From assembly GCF_014695975.1 (NCBI RefSeq), contig NZ_JACJPI010000042.1, positions 62,001 through 126,000 of the forward strand: 64,000 nt of DNA. The letters are read 5' to 3'. The DNA is from Leptolyngbya sp. FACHB-321 (GTDB lineage Bacteria > Cyanobacteriota > Cyanobacteriia > Leptolyngbyales > Leptolyngbyaceae). A program made the translations under genes and the position numbers. The notes beneath the pieces are model-generated. The model saw only the letters and a program-made list of their open reading frames with translations, made no database searches and was not told where the DNA came from. The first letter of the stretch is position 1. Each line of letters starts with the position of its first letter. Positions 55,274 to 63,630 of the stretch are shown here, piece by piece.

Positions 55274-55412
55274 TCTCTCATCCTTCATCCTGCTGCTATA
55301 CATTCCCATCTTTAACAGTGTTCTTAAGGGATAGAACTCAGATGGGGTCTGGCTTAAATGGTTTTAGCAGAACTCAAATATCTGGCTGTACAGCCCATAT
55401 TTAAGTACGCCT

Positions 55413-56681
55413 CTATCTATAGTGAATGGCTGCATGGCAACTTTCATCGGATATTTGCCCAATATGTGGTTGATCCCAATGTTCATCAACTGTGCATTTG
55501 CACAACTTATGCCCATCACCGTGGAGCGATCGTAAAAAGAGAGCCAGCCGAATCTGCATGGCAGCATCAAAACGACGTGGATCAAGTCCAGTCAGCAGGG
55601 TGATTTTTTCCAGGCGGTAGCTAAGCGTATTGCGATGGATTGACAGCCGACTTGCAGTGGTTGAAAGGCAGCAATTTTCAAAAAAGAACACATCCAGCGT
55701 TTCAAGCAGTTCAGATTCCTGATCCAGAGGGCTGAGTAAATATCTAGCCAGATCAATCTTGGTACGTTCATGGGAAAGACCCACAAAAGCAGCAATGCCT
55801 AGCCCATCTAAGCAATGAACCTGATTTTGACCGGAAAACCGCTTACCCAGCGATAGTGCAGCACGTGCATCTTGATAGGAAGATGCCAACCCCTTTAAAG
55901 TCGGGTGATAGCGACCAATGCCAATGTTAATAGTGGTGCGTGTGTCGCCTCGCAATCGATCGAGCAAGGCTGCTCCAGCTCGTTTCAGGGCAATCAGGTT
56001 TGCCCAAGAGGCATCAACGTGTCTTGGTTCATCCTCGCCGTTCGTCCATGCCGCTAAATCTTGTGTACTGCTGGCTTTAAGTACCGCGATTTCACCATCG
56101 CCGATATAGGCACAAATGGTATCGTTCGGTAAGTGAAAGAAGCTAACTACACTGCTAATCACAAGCTGGGCACGGCGCAAAATTTGTGCCGATGGTTCCA
56201 GTTCTCTTAGGGCGATCGTAGACAGAATATAATCAGCGGCATCAATTAAAAGCACGGCACGAGGGCGGGTGAGATCCATGCCCAAAATCTGACCTTCTCG
56301 TAGCAGGTTGACTTCGCTAGCGTTAGAGCCGCGCAACAGATCATGGATAAATTTGTTCTTCAGCTCATGCTGATCGGGTCGCGTTGCTGTGGCTTGACTT
56401 AGCAATAATTCCACTAGCACCTGCGCCGGACGGAGCGAGATCGCTTCGCTTTGCGCTGACCGAACAATGAGTACCTCTCCCATTTGCCCATCAAAATGGA
56501 TGGGAATGCTTAGAACTGGAGCATCGATTGCCTCATGCTTGGCGTAAAGGGCACTTTCTGCATGAAGGTCACTCATTGCCACTACCGTGCCTTGCTCATT
56601 CAATACCGAAACGTTTGCTGCCAAAAGTTGAGCGAGCCGCTCTGCAATGACGATCGCCACCTGTTTAAACTGCTGAGTCAT
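55413..56681 (-). CDS. PucR/CdaR-type transcriptional regulator
   Basis: A 422-residue regulator with an N-terminal sensing region (about 1-110; VAIVIAERLAQLLAANVSVL), a central GGDEF-like CdaR region (about 170-300; TINIGIGRYHPTLKGLASSY) and a C-terminal PucR helix-turn-helix (about 330-390; LSTTASRLSIHRNTLSYRLE). PucR/CdaR proteins sense purines, sugar acids or related metabolites. Its gene overlaps the GT9 gene at 56678 by 4 bases, so they are cotranscribed; the regulator may respond to a sugar made by the neighbouring cluster. That link is inference. Confidence 0.83.
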   Translation of the reverse strand: MTQQFKQVAIVIAERLAQLLAANVSVLNEQGTVVAMSDLHAESALYAKHEAIDAPVLSIPIHFDGQMGEVLIVRSAQSEAISLRPAQVLVELLLSQATATRPDQHELKNKFIHDLLRGSNASEVNLLREGQILGMDLTRPRAVLLIDAADYILSTIALRELEPSAQILRRAQLVISSVVSFFHLPNDTICAYIGDGEIAVLKASSTQDLAAWTNGEDEPRHVDASWANLIALKRAGAALLDRLRGDTRTTINIGIGRYHPTLKGLASSYQDARAALSLGKRFSGQNQVHCLDGLGIAAFVGLSHERTKIDLARYLLSPLDQESELLETLDVFFFENCCLSTTASRLSIHRNTLSYRLEKITLLTGLDPRRFDAAMQIRLALFLRSLHGDGHKLCKCTVDEHWDQPHIGQISDESCHAAIHYR

Positions 56682-57775
56682 ACGAGTGTGTCTCCTTGCT
56701 CCACACGTTTCAGCCCCACTAGTGTTGCTTCTCTAGAGACAAGGGACAGTTGTAAAAGCATTTCTGCTTGCGCGATCGCATCCGCCAACGTGTCATTTTC
56801 CGCAGCACAAACGATACGATGCCGCGTGCGATTAAGGGGTGCCCATCGAGCCGGATCAGAGGTTGTAAAGATTACCACACTGGGCACTTGGAGGGCAGCC
56901 GCTAAATGAGAAACACCCGTATCGTTGCAAATGAGCAAGCATGCCCCTTTCAGCAAAACAGCCAAAGCACCCAAATTAGTACTACCAGCAAGATTGATTG
57001 ATGGAGCCTGCATAAAGCGGGCAACTGCCTGCGTTAACGGCACCTCTTCTAATGATCCTGTCAGCACAATCTGATAGCCGTGCCGCGCCAAGGCATCTGC
57101 TATGATGGCAAACCGCTTAGGAGACCAACGGCGATCAACAACACTGGCACCAGGATGAATGCAGATATAACGCCCGACCTGAAGAGAATGGGCTGTGGCG
57201 ATCGCCGCCATTGCCTTGTAATCTGCCTCGCAAAGTGGAAACTCTAACTCGTCCCCTTGCGCGGGTAGACCTAAAAATTCCATCAGCCGGATATAACGTC
57301 GTATCTCTGATTCCTCATGTAGATAAGGTAAAAAACTACTTGGTTCGGGACAGTATTGCCCAGTCAGAAAAAAGCCAGCAGTACGCTTAGCACCTAGTAA
57401 CACGGTGAGCGGATTGGTCAGAATGCCGCTGCCCTGCATTTGCAAAGCCAAATCAAAGCGTTTCTTCTGTACGGTTGCAAGAAAAGTGGGAAATGCCTGA
57501 AGCTGTAGCGCTTGCTCCGGCAAACCGGGATAGCCTGGAAAGGGCAGTAGGTCATCCATATACTGATGGAACCGTTCCACTAAGGGCTGCATTTTTGGCA
57601 ATCCCATCAGCGTAATTTTGGCATAAGGTAAGGCAGTACGCAGCGATCGTAACGCTGGGACAATGCAGAGAAAGTCCCCTAATCCAGCCAGCGATCGCAC
57701 CACCACAATATGCTTGAAATTAGCACGATGCCCTCGCTCGAACATCGAAGTTTTTGATGATGCCCGCTGATTCAT
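56678..57775 (-). CDS. Glycosyltransferase family 9 (heptosyltransferase-like)
   Basis: A 365-residue GT9 enzyme: VVRSLAGLGDFLCIVPALRS near residues 25-44, IHPGASVVDRRWSPKRFAII and LICNDTGVSHLAAALQVPSV in the C-terminal domain. Unlike the three other GT9 genes of the cluster it has no repeat-derived tail or Cys-rich end. It is upstream of the PucR/CdaR gene in a two-gene operon, apart from the main cluster. Confidence 0.86.
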   Translation of the reverse strand: MNQRASSKTSMFERGHRANFKHIVVVRSLAGLGDFLCIVPALRSLRTALPYAKITLMGLPKMQPLVERFHQYMDDLLPFPGYPGLPEQALQLQAFPTFLATVQKKRFDLALQMQGSGILTNPLTVLLGAKRTAGFFLTGQYCPEPSSFLPYLHEESEIRRYIRLMEFLGLPAQGDELEFPLCEADYKAMAAIATAHSLQVGRYICIHPGASVVDRRWSPKRFAIIADALARHGYQIVLTGSLEEVPLTQAVARFMQAPSINLAGSTNLGALAVLLKGACLLICNDTGVSHLAAALQVPSVVIFTTSDPARWAPLNRTRHRIVCAAENDTLADAIAQAEMLLQLSLVSREATLVGLKRVEQGDTLV

Positions 57776-58181
57776 AACAGTGTTAGCTGCTCAGTTCACT
57801 ACTACGTTCAGCAGTTTAGTGGTTTATTCTTTCTTGCGCGTCTATCTGTAGATTTGGTCTTGCTCCAGATGGCGTTACCAGCGTTAAGGTAAAAATGACT
57901 CTCTCCATAACAGTTTCTAGGAAAAACTTTGAGCACTGCACCCTTTAAATTCAGAGCCAGCCGTACTCCAACGTTATTTAGAGAAACTTTGGCTTCATTT
58001 TTATCAGTTTCGACGTTCGATCGTTAGTATCTGTACTTAACGCTCCAAGCAAGCTTAAAAAAATTTGCTTCTTACACTAAAATTTTTGACGTTTATAGCC
58101 GAAGTGCAAGCATCTTGCCTCCATAGACAAAACGCTTGCACTACTTAACTTATTTCCAGAATTTGCTAAAGAGTTTAGTCT
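57776..58181. other. Intergenic region with a long-loop hairpin
   Basis: No gene is visible in these 406 bp. A 9-bp perfect inverted repeat agtgcaagc / gcttgcact (58103-58111 with 58134-58142) lies 40 bases after the stop of the minus-strand lipoprotein gene and may be its terminator. Confidence 0.5.
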
Positions 58182-58835
58182 TTAGTTTGCTGAACGGCTC
58201 ACAGCATTAGCCGAATCAGCTGCCTTGTCTTGAGCAAACTCACCTGCACGGTTCAACACTTTACCAGCTTTATCGATTGGCTCTTTAACACCACGGGAGA
58301 TGTCCTTACCAGCCGCTTCCGCATTTTGTTTTGCCTGGTCAAGACCACGCGACGCTTTTTCTGGTACGTCTTTCACATTACGCTCAACATTCTTGGGACC
58401 CCGATTGCTGAACTCTTTTAGGCTATCCTTAGCCTCGTCAGCTGCTTTAGAAACATCTTCACCAATGTTTTCAATACGCTCATTCAGGGGTGTGCCGCTG
58501 CGGTAGTTTTTAACATACTGTTCAGGGCTATCAATGCTCTTCTCGTCAATGTTGCGCTGTACCCGATCTCTTAGGGCTTTAGCTTTTGCATCGACACTAC
58601 CTTTATCGAGGCGACGATTAGAATCAGTATCCTCAAAGTTGTTCATACCACCTTTATAGGGCTGAACTTGACCTGGAGTAATGGGATCTTTAACGCCAGG
58701 ATTTTTCATTGATGATGTATCGGTTGCATTTGCACGACTGCAAGCGGTACTAAATAGCATCAACAGACTTACCGTGGCGATCGTTAGAATTCGACTCAAC
58801 TGAATGCCCTTAAAAAAGGAAAAAACTTTGTTCAT
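58182..58835 (-). CDS. Helical lipoprotein, LEA-like
   Basis: A 217-residue lipoprotein. The signal segment ends in a lipobox (LFSTAC, Cys at about 33). The mature part is hydrophilic and Lys/Asp/Glu/Ala-rich, with long predicted amphipathic helices (EDVSKAADEAKDSLKEFSNR, then SRGLDQAKQNAEAAGKDISR). Composition and helix pattern resemble group 3 LEA proteins, but I do not recognise an assigned family. A paralogous layout is seen at 59168 in the same direction. Confidence 0.68.
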   Translation of the reverse strand: MNKVFSFFKGIQLSRILTIATVSLLMLFSTACSRANATDTSSMKNPGVKDPITPGQVQPYKGGMNNFEDTDSNRRLDKGSVDAKAKALRDRVQRNIDEKSIDSPEQYVKNYRSGTPLNERIENIGEDVSKAADEAKDSLKEFSNRGPKNVERNVKDVPEKASRGLDQAKQNAEAAGKDISRGVKEPIDKAGKVLNRAGEFAQDKAADSANAVSRSAN

Positions 58836-59167
58836 TCTATTACTCCGTTAGTGCTAATTATGTTGCTCAATCTTTGTCAGACCTTATAGTCAATCTTTAA
58901 AGGCTGCTTAATTTAAAGAGTCGCGTTTCTACTGCTTAAGAGACTAAAACTTTCACGCTATAGGAGCACTAAGGCAACTATGTTGGAAAGGATATAGCCT
59001 ACCGCCGCAGGTGGAAACATTAGGATGATTAAGTAAACCTACGACGGTGAACTTCGTCTCAGTAGTCACGAACTCAACTGTCGAAACCTTGCAAACAGCC
59101 TCACAATGTTATTGAGGGGCTATTGATCGACTGCATGGTTCAACCTGACTAAAAACCAGGAGGGGTA
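58836..59167. other. Intergenic region between lipoprotein genes
   Basis: Nothing coding is evident. Some short inverted repeats are present but none has a terminator-like T run. Confidence 0.4.
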
Positions 59168-59719
59168 CTAATGATCGGACTGTACTACACCTGATTGGTC
59201 GATCGCCTTCTCAGTGTCACCGGTCAAATGCTTGCCAGCTTCTTTGAACGTTTGACCTGCTTTTTCCAAAATTTTGACATCTGGATCACTGCGATCGATC
59301 ACCTCTTGCGCCTTCTCTGGAATTTGCTTCGCTTCTTTTACCGTGTCTCTCGTCGGATTTCCAGGCTGGCTTGTACTTGTACCTGCATTGGAATTCTTGC
59401 GAGCCGAAACAACTTGGTCAGATATAGAGCGTTCTGTTTGCTTAGGGTTTGCAGCTAACAGCCCTAATCCCGGAAGTTCAGCACGATCGCGCTTTTTAAC
59501 AGCAGAATCGGTAGACATTTTGTACTCGGTATAACCGTCCCCGCCACCTTTATGGGGGTTGTTTTGTCCACCCATTTGCACCGGCGGATTGTTGGGACGA
59601 GCGCCAGTAGCAGTTCCGTTACTACAAGCAACATTTAAAAGCAGCAGAAAGCTTGCTGCAAAAGCAGTAAAAAGCTTGCCAAGATGCAGCCGTTTACAGA
59701 AGGCAAAAAGTGTATCCAT
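59168..59719 (-). CDS. Helical lipoprotein, LEA-like (second copy)
   Basis: A 183-residue lipoprotein with signal segment and lipobox LNVAC (Cys near 32). The mature part has Gly/Asn-rich start (NGTATGARPNNPPVQMGGQN) and a charged helical C-terminal half (TVKEAKQIPEKAQEVIDRSD; AGQTFKEAGKHLTGDTEKAI). Layout is like the protein at 58182, although sequence similarity is limited to composition and the signal region. Together with the small exported proteins at 37653 and 38102 they suggest a group of stress-related exported proteins. Confidence 0.68.
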   Translation of the reverse strand: MDTLFAFCKRLHLGKLFTAFAASFLLLLNVACSNGTATGARPNNPPVQMGGQNNPHKGGGDGYTEYKMSTDSAVKKRDRAELPGLGLLAANPKQTERSISDQVVSARKNSNAGTSTSQPGNPTRDTVKEAKQIPEKAQEVIDRSDPDVKILEKAGQTFKEAGKHLTGDTEKAIDQSGVVQSDH

Positions 59720-59849
59720 AAATCCATTTCCTCATTTCTACATAGGGCAGACGGTTAAATCAAAAAGATTCAACAGTCTTAATTGCATGCCTGGTCCAAT
59801 TCCTTCAATTAAGCTTTGATGCCTAATAGCGTTGGAAGACTTCGCCTTA

Positions 59850-60332
59850 CTATTGTTGGTCTTCTTTGCGCTCAAGATCTTGATGAAGGGCAACGCGAGA
59901 AACGACGTTGTAAGCATCAGAACCGGGGTGAGCAATTTCTTCTGTACCTTCGGTAGAGCCAGCAATCTCTTTCCAGGCTTCTAGACCACCTTTAATCACA
60001 GCTACATTGGTGTAACCTGCTTCTCTTAACTTGGTTGCTGCCTGCGTCGATTCTTCTTCAGTCGCGCCATAAATGTAAATATCACGCTCTTTAGCAATTG
60101 GAATCGTGTCACCAACCAACTTATCTGGAGGCATGGGCATCGCTCCCATGATGTGACCCGCATTGAAGGATTCACGATCGCGTACATCAAGGATAGTAAG
60201 CGCAGGTTCGCCCCACTCTAAGCGCGATTTCAAATCATGAGCCGATGACTCAGTTTTAAAACCAGGTGGTGTAGGAGTTATGTTAGGCAGAGCATCTTTT
60301 GCTGACTTGATAGCATCTTCAAGGTTTCCCAT
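59850..60332 (-). CDS. Rhodanese-like domain protein lacking the active-site cysteine
   Basis: A 160-residue single rhodanese domain. It has the N-terminal signature LTILDVRDRESFNAGHIMGA (about 46-65), and the second half AVIKGGLEAWKEIAG near 113-127. The loop that normally starts with the catalytic Cys reads IYIYGATEEES (85-95), so Cys is replaced (Gly89 in its place). Sulfurtransferase activity is therefore unlikely; such domains often bind or regulate partners. It lies downstream of the hemerythrin gene on the same strand. Confidence 0.85.
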   Translation of the reverse strand: MGNLEDAIKSAKDALPNITPTPPGFKTESSAHDLKSRLEWGEPALTILDVRDRESFNAGHIMGAMPMPPDKLVGDTIPIAKERDIYIYGATEEESTQAATKLREAGYTNVAVIKGGLEAWKEIAGSTEGTEEIAHPGSDAYNVVSRVALHQDLERKEDQQ

Positions 60333-60651
60333 GGCTGTTAATAAATACGTAACGTCAGTGTTAACAATAACAATAAACTTTAGGTGAGTACTCTTCCTAG
60401 AGGATGAGGATTTCTCCCGGTAGAATAAAGTTTGATTTCAATAGAATAAGCCTAGGAAACAGAAAAATATTAGCTTTGATTTTCTCAATCACTGCTTAAT
60501 CTAGACGTGTGCAAGGTATGGAAATACACCTTTTCGCTTTACATGATCAAGCGGCATCTCATTAACTTAGATGATGAAGCTGCCTTCGCACGTTACTAGC
60601 ATAAAACAGTGCAAACGAAATGCACAGTAAGCTCATAAATCCGTACTCGTT

Positions 60652-60681
60652 GGGTTGGTAGATTATACCAACCCTTTTTTT
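60652..60681 (+). terminator. Plus-strand terminator without an upstream gene
   Basis: A 9-bp perfect stem (60652-60660 with 60666-60674), 5-base loop and a seven-T run. The neighbouring genes are on the minus strand, so the terminator must serve an unannotated plus-strand transcript starting between about 60400 and 60640. Confidence 0.75.
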
Positions 60682-60691
60682 AAGAAATTTC

Positions 60692-60907
60692 TTAAGTAGA
60701 AGGGCTAAATTAAGCACCACTAAGAGATTGGGTTTCGAGTGCGCTTAACCCGCCGACATAAAAGGACTGAGAGCATTGAGACTTTAGTATGAGCTTTTGA
60801 CCTGAGAGTCCATGCCGAAGGACACTCAGGCTTCGACATTAAGCTTAGCCGAAACGTCAAACGCGCAATCGAAATGAGTTTATAAATAATTACGCTCAGC
60901 TACTTAG
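60692..60907 (+). repeat. Dispersed repeat family A, copy A4 (longest)
   Basis: A 216-bp element with ends ttaagtag and ctacttag that form an imperfect terminal inverted repeat. Inside are the palindromic core gggtttcgagtgcgcttaac, gcattgagactt, a hairpin ctgagagtcc / ggacactcag and the block ataaataattacgc. The other copies share subsets of these parts. No open reading frame is present. Confidence 0.75.
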
Positions 60908-60963
60908 AAACAGGAGTACATTTACTCAAACGTTAGAGTAAGAGTAAATATGTTTAAAAGAAA

Positions 60964-60985
60964 GGGGCGCACATAAGTGCGCCCC
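60964..60985 (-). terminator. Terminator of the hemerythrin gene
   Basis: A 9-bp GC-rich stem (60964-60972 with 60977-60985), tight loop and a T-rich run on the minus strand, 35 bases after the stop codon. Confidence 0.85.
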
Positions 60986-61020
60986 AATGGTCTTTTAGGT
61001 AACAACTAAACAATTAAAGC

Positions 61021-62064
61021 TTAGTGAAGGGCAGCCTTTAGCTGATCTTGTAGCTGGCTTTTCGCTGCTTTAAATTGAGTTGCCATTTGTTCACTTTGGT
61101 CGCTGCTACAGTTATTACGGATAGCGGCGAACATAGTGCTCTCTTCCTGCCGGACGTGATCCATGACAATATCTTTGAGCTGATTAACCTTGGTCTTAAA
61201 TTGAGAATCAGCAGGATTTAGCGACTTGATTTCATCCAGCAAGACTGTCATCTGAGCCTGCTCATCGTATAGCTCTTGAGTATCGTGGTCGCCGTAGAAA
61301 GAGCGAATTGCAGGATAAACAACTTGCTCTTCTGCTTTAGCATGAACCGTCAAGTCTTTGTAGATTTGACCAAAGTACTCTTGGATCTTCTGCGGATCAT
61401 TCGATTGGTTAAGTTCAGTAAAGAGGACGTTAACCTTCTGGTGATCCATGCGAATCACATCCTGAATGTTCATGTCAGACTTGTCAGAGTTTTGAGTAAT
61501 GACGCTGCCTGCTACGCCTGTTACGGCTGCTACTGCATCTTGTACTCGTGCCCACAAGCCTTGATCGGCTTCTTCTCCAGTTAGCTCACGTACACCCAAG
61601 ACTTCAAGCACACCTTTCAGTTGCTCTTGGTGAGCACGGTTCTCAAAGTTAACTGTGTTAAGGGGAGCGATCGCCGCTTCAACATCAGCACCAACCTTTT
61701 GTGCTGCCTTATGCACGAGTATGCCACTCATGGCTTGTTGATGCTTAAGTAACTCGTGCTGAAACACTTTCTCATACAGAGATAGCTCTGAGCCTTCAGC
61801 TAGTTGCTTCGCTTTCTCTACGAGTTCAGTTACCGTTTCTTTCGGTTCTTCTTTGATACCGTACTGAACAATGACTGTATCCAAGATGCCCAGGTTTTTT
61901 TGGTCATCCTTAAGCATGTCTTGGAAACGATCGCGGATGTTGGCATCGGGAATTGTAGGAAGCAGCGTTTGTTCGTTGCTGATCAACAGCTCTTGAATCG
62001 CTTTGATGCTAGCAAGTTGCTGACCAATTGCAGCACGTTTTGCGTCGTTGAGTGTGGAAACCAT
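61021..62064 (-). CDS. Hemerythrin-domain protein with N-terminal helical domain
   Basis: A 347-residue protein. Residues 1-190 are helical (KRAAIGQQLASIKAIQELLI; EVLGVRELTGEE) and may form a separate ferritin-like domain. The last half is a hemerythrin HHE domain with the iron-binding His and Glu positions in RMDHQKVNVLFTEL, VHAKAEEQVVYPAI and DHVRQEESTMFAAI. Such domains bind a diiron centre and sense or handle oxygen or nitric oxide. It is a single-gene unit with its own terminator. Confidence 0.85.
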   Translation of the reverse strand: MVSTLNDAKRAAIGQQLASIKAIQELLISNEQTLLPTIPDANIRDRFQDMLKDDQKNLGILDTVIVQYGIKEEPKETVTELVEKAKQLAEGSELSLYEKVFQHELLKHQQAMSGILVHKAAQKVGADVEAAIAPLNTVNFENRAHQEQLKGVLEVLGVRELTGEEADQGLWARVQDAVAAVTGVAGSVITQNSDKSDMNIQDVIRMDHQKVNVLFTELNQSNDPQKIQEYFGQIYKDLTVHAKAEEQVVYPAIRSFYGDHDTQELYDEQAQMTVLLDEIKSLNPADSQFKTKVNQLKDIVMDHVRQEESTMFAAIRNNCSSDQSEQMATQFKAAKSQLQDQLKAALH

Positions 62065-62317
62065 TAGTTACTCTCTCTCTTCTGAAGGATTAGTGAAGGA
62101 TTAGGAAATCGGACAAAATCAAATTCGTAACAGCTTTTACAGCGAAAGCCATTAATGAACTAGCAATATTTGTCTATGAAAGACTGCCTCTGCTTCGACA
62201 AAGCTGCTAACTAATAGCCTGTATAAACAGCAAGAACAGTTAGCAGTGTTGTCGTAGAACAGCTAAAGCGTCAATGAGCAGAATCTAAACGGGACAGAAT
62301 TTAAGCGGGTACTCTTA

Positions 62318-62962
62318 CTACTGCACTGTTGTAGTTGTAGTAGTGCGGGGACTACGAGTACCGATCGATGCACCAATCAATGATGATGCCAGACCTAGCA
62401 AAGAACCAATTGCAAAAGACCAACCGACCTTAGCGGCATTCCCAGCAATATCACGGGTCTGCTGAGCGGTTACATTTACATCGGGAGAGGCAGCCGGATT
62501 AGGAAGACCAGCTCCAGACTGCTGCGCCTGGTTAATTACTTCACCAGCATTTGATGCCGCAATACCAAACGCACCTGCAACACCATTAGAAAGCAACCAT
62601 GCGCTGATTGCTAAGGTCGTTGCCCAAAGAATGGCACCATTCAGTAAGCCAGTGCTGCGATTCATGGGTCCGCAAGCACGAGTCGTCGTCCAGCCGCCCA
62701 GAAAGAGCGAAATGAGCAGACTGATAATTGCCCAAATACCAACAGCGGAACCTACACCACCTGCATCTGACCGAGGAGACCCTGAACCAGAAATGCTAGA
62801 CAAGCCGATCGCAGCGCCTAACGCACTCAACACTAACTGAGTACTTAGAGCAACAACGAGACCAGCAATGATTGGACCCCACCGTACGCGATCGTGATAA
62901 TCGGCGACAGGAAGGGTGGAGCGCTCTACCACGTTATTGATAGGTCTATCTGCGTATGCCAT
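62318..62962 (-). CDS. Membrane protein with four predicted helices
   Basis: A 214-residue integral membrane protein, function not recognised. Hydrophobic segments are about 33-53 (GLVVALSTQLVLSALGAAIG), 76-95, 107-130 and 180-205. The loop between the third and fourth helix is polar and Asn/Gln/Ala-rich; the end is TTTTTTVQ. Its start codon and ribosome site can base-pair with an upstream element (see feature at 62962-63083). By neighbours it is part of a stress gene set. Confidence 0.78.
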   Translation of the reverse strand: MAYADRPINNVVERSTLPVADYHDRVRWGPIIAGLVVALSTQLVLSALGAAIGLSSISGSGSPRSDAGGVGSAVGIWAIISLLISLFLGGWTTTRACGPMNRSTGLLNGAILWATTLAISAWLLSNGVAGAFGIAASNAGEVINQAQQSGAGLPNPAASPDVNVTAQQTRDIAGNAAKVGWSFAIGSLLGLASSLIGASIGTRSPRTTTTTTVQ

Positions 62963-63083
62963 AGTTTATGCCTTTAACTCATTTACACTGGTTCCTGCAT
63001 CAAATGGGATTAATTGCAGCAGGGGAATGTAAATAGAGTAGGCAACAGTTGATCTGCCTACCCCTATCCACAGGCATAAACTA
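62962..63083 (-). promoter_or_regulatory. Structured leader that can mask the start site of the gene at 62318
   Basis: A perfect 12-bp inverted repeat (62962-62973 with 63072-63083) spans the Shine-Dalgarno AGG and the first base of the start codon. Between the arms is a second hairpin, 63038-63044 with 63055-63061, and AGGGG / CCCCT (63021-63025 with 63061-63065) extends it. In the mRNA the upstream arm would sequester the ribosome site, as in RNA thermometers or translational switches. Confidence 0.55.
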
Positions 63084-63630
63084 CTAAGCAAGGCTGTAAA
63101 GTTTATTTAGCAGTCTATAGATGCAACAGGCGCAGCATTGAGTGACCGCTTTTGCCACTATGCATTTAGGACGACAAGCCGACAGCCAAGCGCTTGAGTG
63201 CTGCTTTTTTGAAGACCAATATATTACTTAATCTGTAGACTTACTACTTGTGGAGTATCTACCAATTCAGTGTAATGCTGCCTTAAATCATCTTTACAGC
63301 TTAGTGTTCCTCTCTTTATTAAGTACAGTTTAAGGAACTGAATCGTAGTTATATTTACAAGCTGCTGGTAGTTAAAGTTGCCTTGCTAATCTTTGCTCTC
63401 TGCTCTCTTGAATCTATATCTAGCTTCAATTGTGGGTGTCTCTTTGAAAACAAGATCATAAACAAATATAAAGAGCGTCTTATTAAGCAACTGCAAAATT
63501 TTGCTGCTTCACTCTTTGTTAAAAACAGGTAAAGGCATCGGATCTTCTTTTAGAGGGAGGTAAGGCAAGAAACAAATTTCTATAGTCGTACAAGAACGCT
63601 CGCACTCGTTAAGAGAAAAGAGGAAAAAAC
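63084..63630. other. Intergenic region upstream of the PRC-barrel gene
   Basis: About 550 bases without a convincing gene. It is AT-rich with no long inverted repeat; the last 30 bases hold the ribosome site for the PRC-barrel gene. Confidence 0.4.

Noticed and set aside
60542-60599. 18-codon plus-strand frame in front of the orphan terminator
   Set aside because: It is too short to judge and has no ribosome site; the terminator is reported as a finding without assuming this peptide.
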